Assembly: GCF_004114795.1 (NCBI RefSeq)
Contig: NZ_CP035311.1
Location: forward strand, 2,418,001 to 2,482,000
Direction: 5' to 3'
Origin: Janthinobacterium sp. 17J80-10
GTDB lineage: Bacteria > Pseudomonadota > Gammaproteobacteria > Burkholderiales > Burkholderiaceae_D
DNA: 64,000 nucleotides
A model generated the notes under the pieces. It saw nothing but the letters and a program-made list of their open reading frames with translations, did no database searches and was not told the DNA's origin. Of this stretch, positions 61,250 to 64,000 are shown piece by piece; positions within the stretch are counted from its first letter, which is position 1, and every line of letters starts with the position of its first letter. Made by a program: the position numbers and the translations under genes.

Positions 61250-63835
61250 TTACATCTTCACGGTGTCGGCCACTTCCCTGAAGTCTTCGATCTGGTCGAA
61301 GTTCATGTACTTGTAGATCTTGTCGCCGTTGGCGCTGAGCACGCCCATGTCGAGCATGTACTCTTCCTTGGTCGGGATCTTGCCCAGGCGCGAGCAGATC
61401 GCTGCCAGTTCCGCCGAGCCAAGGTACACGTTGGTGTTCTTGCCCAGGCGGTTCGGGAAGTTACGGGTCGAGGTCGACATGACGGTTGCGCCTTCGCGCA
61501 CCTGTGCCTGGTTGCCCATGCACAGCGAGCAGCCCGGCATTTCGGTACGGGCGCCGGCTGTGCCGAAGACGCCGTAGTGGCCTTCCTCGGTCAGCTGCTT
61601 CTGGTCCATCTTGGTCGGCGGAGCCACCCACAGCTTGACCGGGATGTCGCGCTTGCCTTCCAAGAGCTTCGACGCAGCACGGAAATGGCCGATGTTGGTC
61701 ATGCACGAGCCGATGAACACTTCATCGATCTTGGCGCCGGCCACGTCCGACAGCGTCTTCACGTCGTCCGGATCGTTCGGGCAGGCCACGATCGGCTCGT
61801 GAATGTCGGCCAGGTCGATCTCGATGACGGCGGCGTACTCGGCGTCGGCATCCGGCGCCAACAGTTGCGGGTCGGCCAGCCACTGCTCCATCGCCTTGAT
61901 GCGGCGCTGCAGGCTGCGCGGGTCCTGGTAGCCCTGGGCAATCATCCACTTCAGCAGCGTGATGTTGCTGGTGAGGTATTCGATGATCGGTTCCTTGTTC
62001 AGGTGGACCGCGCAACCGGCGGCCGAACGCTCGGCGGAAGCATCCGACAGCTCGAACGCTTGCTCGACCTTCAAGTCCGGCAGGCCTTCGATTTCGAGAA
62101 TGCGGCCGGAGAAGATGTTCTTCTTGCCTTGCTTGGCAACGGTCAGCGTGCCTGCCTTGATGGCGTACAGCGGAATCGCGTTGACCAGGTCACGCAGAGT
62201 CACGCCCGGCTGCATCTTGCCCTTGAAGCGGACCAGCACCGATTCCGGCATATCCAGCGGCATGGTTCCGGTGGCGGCGGCAAAGGCGACCAGGCCCGAA
62301 CCGGCCGGGAAGCTGATGCCGATCGGGAAGCGGGTATGCGAATCGCCGCCGGTGCCGACGGTATCGGGCAGCAGCATGCGGTTGAGCCACGAGTGGATCA
62401 CGCCGTCGCCCGGGCGCAGCGCGATGCCGCCACGGTTGCTGATGAAGTTCGGCAGGGTCTGGTGGGTCTTCACGTCCACCGGCTTCGGATAGGCGGCGGT
62501 GTGGCAGAACGATTGCATGACGAGGTCGGCCGAGAAGCCCAGGCACGCCAGGTCTTTCAGTTCGTCGCGGGTCATTGGGCCGGTGGTGTCTTGCGAGCCG
62601 ACCGAAGTCATTTTCGGTTCGCAGTAGGTGCCCGGGCGCACGCCCTGGCCTTCCGGCAAACCGCAGGCGCGGCCAACCATCTTCTGGGCCAGCGAGAAGC
62701 CCTTGCTGCTGTTGGCCGGCTGAGTCGGCAGGCGGAACAGGGTCGACGGCGCCAGGCCGAGGGCTTCACGCGCCTTGGCGGTCAGGCCACGGCCGATGAT
62801 CAGGGGGATGCGGCCGCCGGCGCGCACTTCATCGAACAGCACGTCGGACTTGACCTGGAACTCGGAAATCACTTCACCGTTCTTCAGGGCACGGCCGTCG
62901 TAGGGACGCAGTTCAACCACGTCGCCCATTTCCATCTTCGAGACGTCGAGTTCGATCGGCAGTGCGCCGGCATCTTCCATCGTGTTGTAGAAAATCGGTG
63001 CGATCTTGCCGCCCAGGCAGACGCCGCCAAAACGCTTGTTCGGAACAAACGGGATATCTTCGCCGGTGAACCACAGCACCGAGTTGGTGGCCGACTTGCG
63101 CGAGGAGCCGGTGCCGACCACGTCGCCGACGTAGGCGACCAGGTGGCCCTTTTCCTTGAGCGATTCGATAAACTTGACCGGGCCGCGCTTGCCGTCTTCT
63201 TCCGGGGTGATGCCGGGACGGGCGTTCTTGAGCATCGCCAGCGCGTGCATCGGGATGTCCGGGCGGGTAGTGGCGTCCGGGGCTGGCGACAGGTCGTCGG
63301 TGTTGGTTTCGCCGGTCACTTTCAAGACGGTGATGGTCAGGCTTTGCGGCACTTCCGGACGGCTGGTGAACCATTCGGCGTCAGCCCAGCTTTGCAGCAC
63401 GGCCTTGGCATTGGCGTTGCCCTTGTCGGCCAGTTCCTTGACGTCGTGGAACTGGTCGAACATCAGCAGGGTTTTCTTCAGCGCGTCGGCGGCGACGACG
63501 CCCACTTCAGCGTCGGCCAACAGCTCGACCAGCGGCTGGATGTTGTAACCGCCCAGCATCGTGCCGAGCAGTTCGGTCGCGCGGGCGCGCGAAATCAGCG
63601 CGCAGGCGGTCTCGCCTTTGGCCACGGCTGCCAGGAAGCCAGCCTTAACGCGGGCGGCTTCATCCACGCCGGCGGGCACGCGGTGGGTGATCAGGTCGAG
63701 CAGGGTCTGCTCTTCGCCAGCGGGCGGATTCGTCAGCAGTTCCACCAGCTCGGCGGTCTGCTGGGCCGTCAGCGGCAGGGGGGGAATTCCGAGCGCGGCG
63801 CGTTCGGCCACATGAGCACGATAGTTTTCAAGCAT
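61250..63835 (-). CDS. acnB: Aconitate hydratase B (bifunctional, 2-methylisocitrate dehydratase)
   Basis: TCA-cycle enzyme that interconverts citrate and isocitrate, and can act on 2-methyl-cis-aconitate. 861 residues, the AcnB length. HEAT-like N-terminal domain ([16 protein letters not shown]), then the swivelling and Fe-S domains. The 4Fe-4S cysteines are in [11 protein letters not shown] and GCSLCMGNQ. The promoter and a 12-bp palindrome lie upstream at 63916-63966; a terminator follows. Confidence 0.97.
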   Translation of the reverse strand: MLENYRAHVAERAALGIPPLPLTAQQTAELVELLTNPPAGEEQTLLDLITHRVPAGVDEAARVKAGFLAAVAKGETACALISRARATELLGTMLGGYNIQPLVELLADAEVGVVAADALKKTLLMFDQFHDVKELADKGNANAKAVLQSWADAEWFTSRPEVPQSLTITVLKVTGETNTDDLSPAPDATTRPDIPMHALAMLKNARPGITPEEDGKRGPVKFIESLKEKGHLVAYVGDVVGTGSSRKSATNSVLWFTGEDIPFVPNKRFGGVCLGGKIAPIFYNTMEDAGALPIELDVSKMEMGDVVELRPYDGRALKNGEVISEFQVKSDVLFDEVRAGGRIPLIIGRGLTAKAREALGLAPSTLFRLPTQPANSSKGFSLAQKMVGRACGLPEGQGVRPGTYCEPKMTSVGSQDTTGPMTRDELKDLACLGFSADLVMQSFCHTAAYPKPVDVKTHQTLPNFISNRGGIALRPGDGVIHSWLNRMLLPDTVGTGGDSHTRFPIGISFPAGSGLVAFAAATGTMPLDMPESVLVRFKGKMQPGVTLRDLVNAIPLYAIKAGTLTVAKQGKKNIFSGRILEIEGLPDLKVEQAFELSDASAERSAAGCAVHLNKEPIIEYLTSNITLLKWMIAQGYQDPRSLQRRIKAMEQWLADPQLLAPDADAEYAAVIEIDLADIHEPIVACPNDPDDVKTLSDVAGAKIDEVFIGSCMTNIGHFRAASKLLEGKRDIPVKLWVAPPTKMDQKQLTEEGHYGVFGTAGARTEMPGCSLCMGNQAQVREGATVMSTSTRNFPNRLGKNTNVYLGSAELAAICSRLGKIPTKEEYMLDMGVLSANGDKIYKYMNFDQIEDFREVADTVKM

Positions 63836-63915
63836 GGAGAACCTTCTGATATGGCGTTTTCGGGGGAGTGCTTTTTTGGCACTCCGGGGCTATTTCGGGC
63901 ACTACTTGGGTCGTG

Positions 63916-63944
63916 ATTTTATTCTTAATACCTTGCAACGTCAA
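63916..63944 (-). promoter_or_regulatory. Sigma-70 promoter for acnB
   Basis: On the minus strand, TTGACG and TAAAAT are separated by 17 bases, about 80 bases before the acnB start. A close match to consensus. Confidence 0.75.
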
Positions 63945-63954
63945 ATGTCTTATG

Positions 63955-63966
63955 TCTTATATAAGA
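63955..63966. promoter_or_regulatory. 12-bp palindrome upstream of acnB promoter
   Basis: TCTTATATAAGA, with a direct repeat of ATGTCTT immediately beside it (63946-63959). Directly upstream of the -35 box, a position that would suit an activator or repressor. GntR-type regulators of propionate or citrate genes use similar symmetric sites, but none is encoded in the window. Confidence 0.5.
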
Positions 63967-64000
63967 GTCAAAAAGAAAGTATCCTGAATCATGGTTCATG

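Noticed and set aside
61202-63916. 904-codon open frame on the plus strand
   Set aside because: It lies opposite acnB, whose cysteine motifs and length are intact. It is a GC-rich antisense shadow.

Overview
The window is a GC-rich bacterial chromosome segment. Its housekeeping genes and their order (rpsB-tsf-pyrH-frr-uppS-cdsA-dxr-rseP; galU-ligA-zipA-smc; dapC-dapD-pilU-arsC-like-dapE-prmB; ispD-ispF beside mfd-serB-acnB) point to a betaproteobacterium of the order Burkholderiales, most likely family Oxalobacteraceae. This placement is inferred from gene order and protein character only; no rRNA or tRNA gene is visible.

Layout. 1-7.4 kb, minus strand: a translation, nucleotide and envelope block from rpsB to rseP (partial at the left edge). 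7.5-11.7 kb, plus strand: map, glnD and an rRNA pseudouridine synthase. 11.7-20.4 kb, minus strand: def, galU, ligA, a zipA-like gene and smc. 20.6-28.4 kb, plus strand: lysine/diaminopimelate genes dapC, dapD and dapE, with pilU, an ArsC-like reductase, prmB and an ABC-F ATPase. 28.4-33 kb: a small glycine-zipper lipoprotein, a beta-CASP metallo-hydrolase, a DUF2520-type protein, arfB and an alaC-type aminotransferase. 33.0-36.2 kb: a divergent persulfide/sulfide module (MBL-fold hydrolase and DUF2892 protein on one side; two-cysteine ArsR repressor, two YeeE/YedE half-transporters and a TauE/SafE exporter on the other) around a double AT-rich palindrome. 36.2-43.5 kb: an OmpR/EnvZ pair, an encapsulated-ferritin-type protein with no encapsulin gene nearby, an iron alcohol dehydrogenase, an attachment-type protein, a 63-residue gene behind a structured leader, a PRMT-like methyltransferase and a MAPEG protein.

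43.8-54.9 kb is the unusual region: a chromosomal integron cassette array with 17 recognisable attC sites, all in one orientation. It holds 15 coding cassettes, all on the minus strand, and two cassettes without a convincing gene. No integron integrase gene is visible at either end, so it fits the description of a CALIN (cluster of attC sites lacking an integron integrase). Eleven of the 15 cassette proteins carry a signal peptide or membrane anchor. The others include an HNH nuclease-like protein and a cupin. A complete IS3-family element (51265-52539) has inserted within a few bases of one cassette junction. The array is bounded on the ispF side by a 17-bp-stem terminator and a 546-bp gene-free stretch with repeated hairpins, and on the other side by a decayed attC.

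55.4-64 kb returns to core genes: ispF and ispD (minus), mfd and serB (plus) and acnB (minus, with a good sigma-70 promoter and a perfect 12-bp palindrome upstream).
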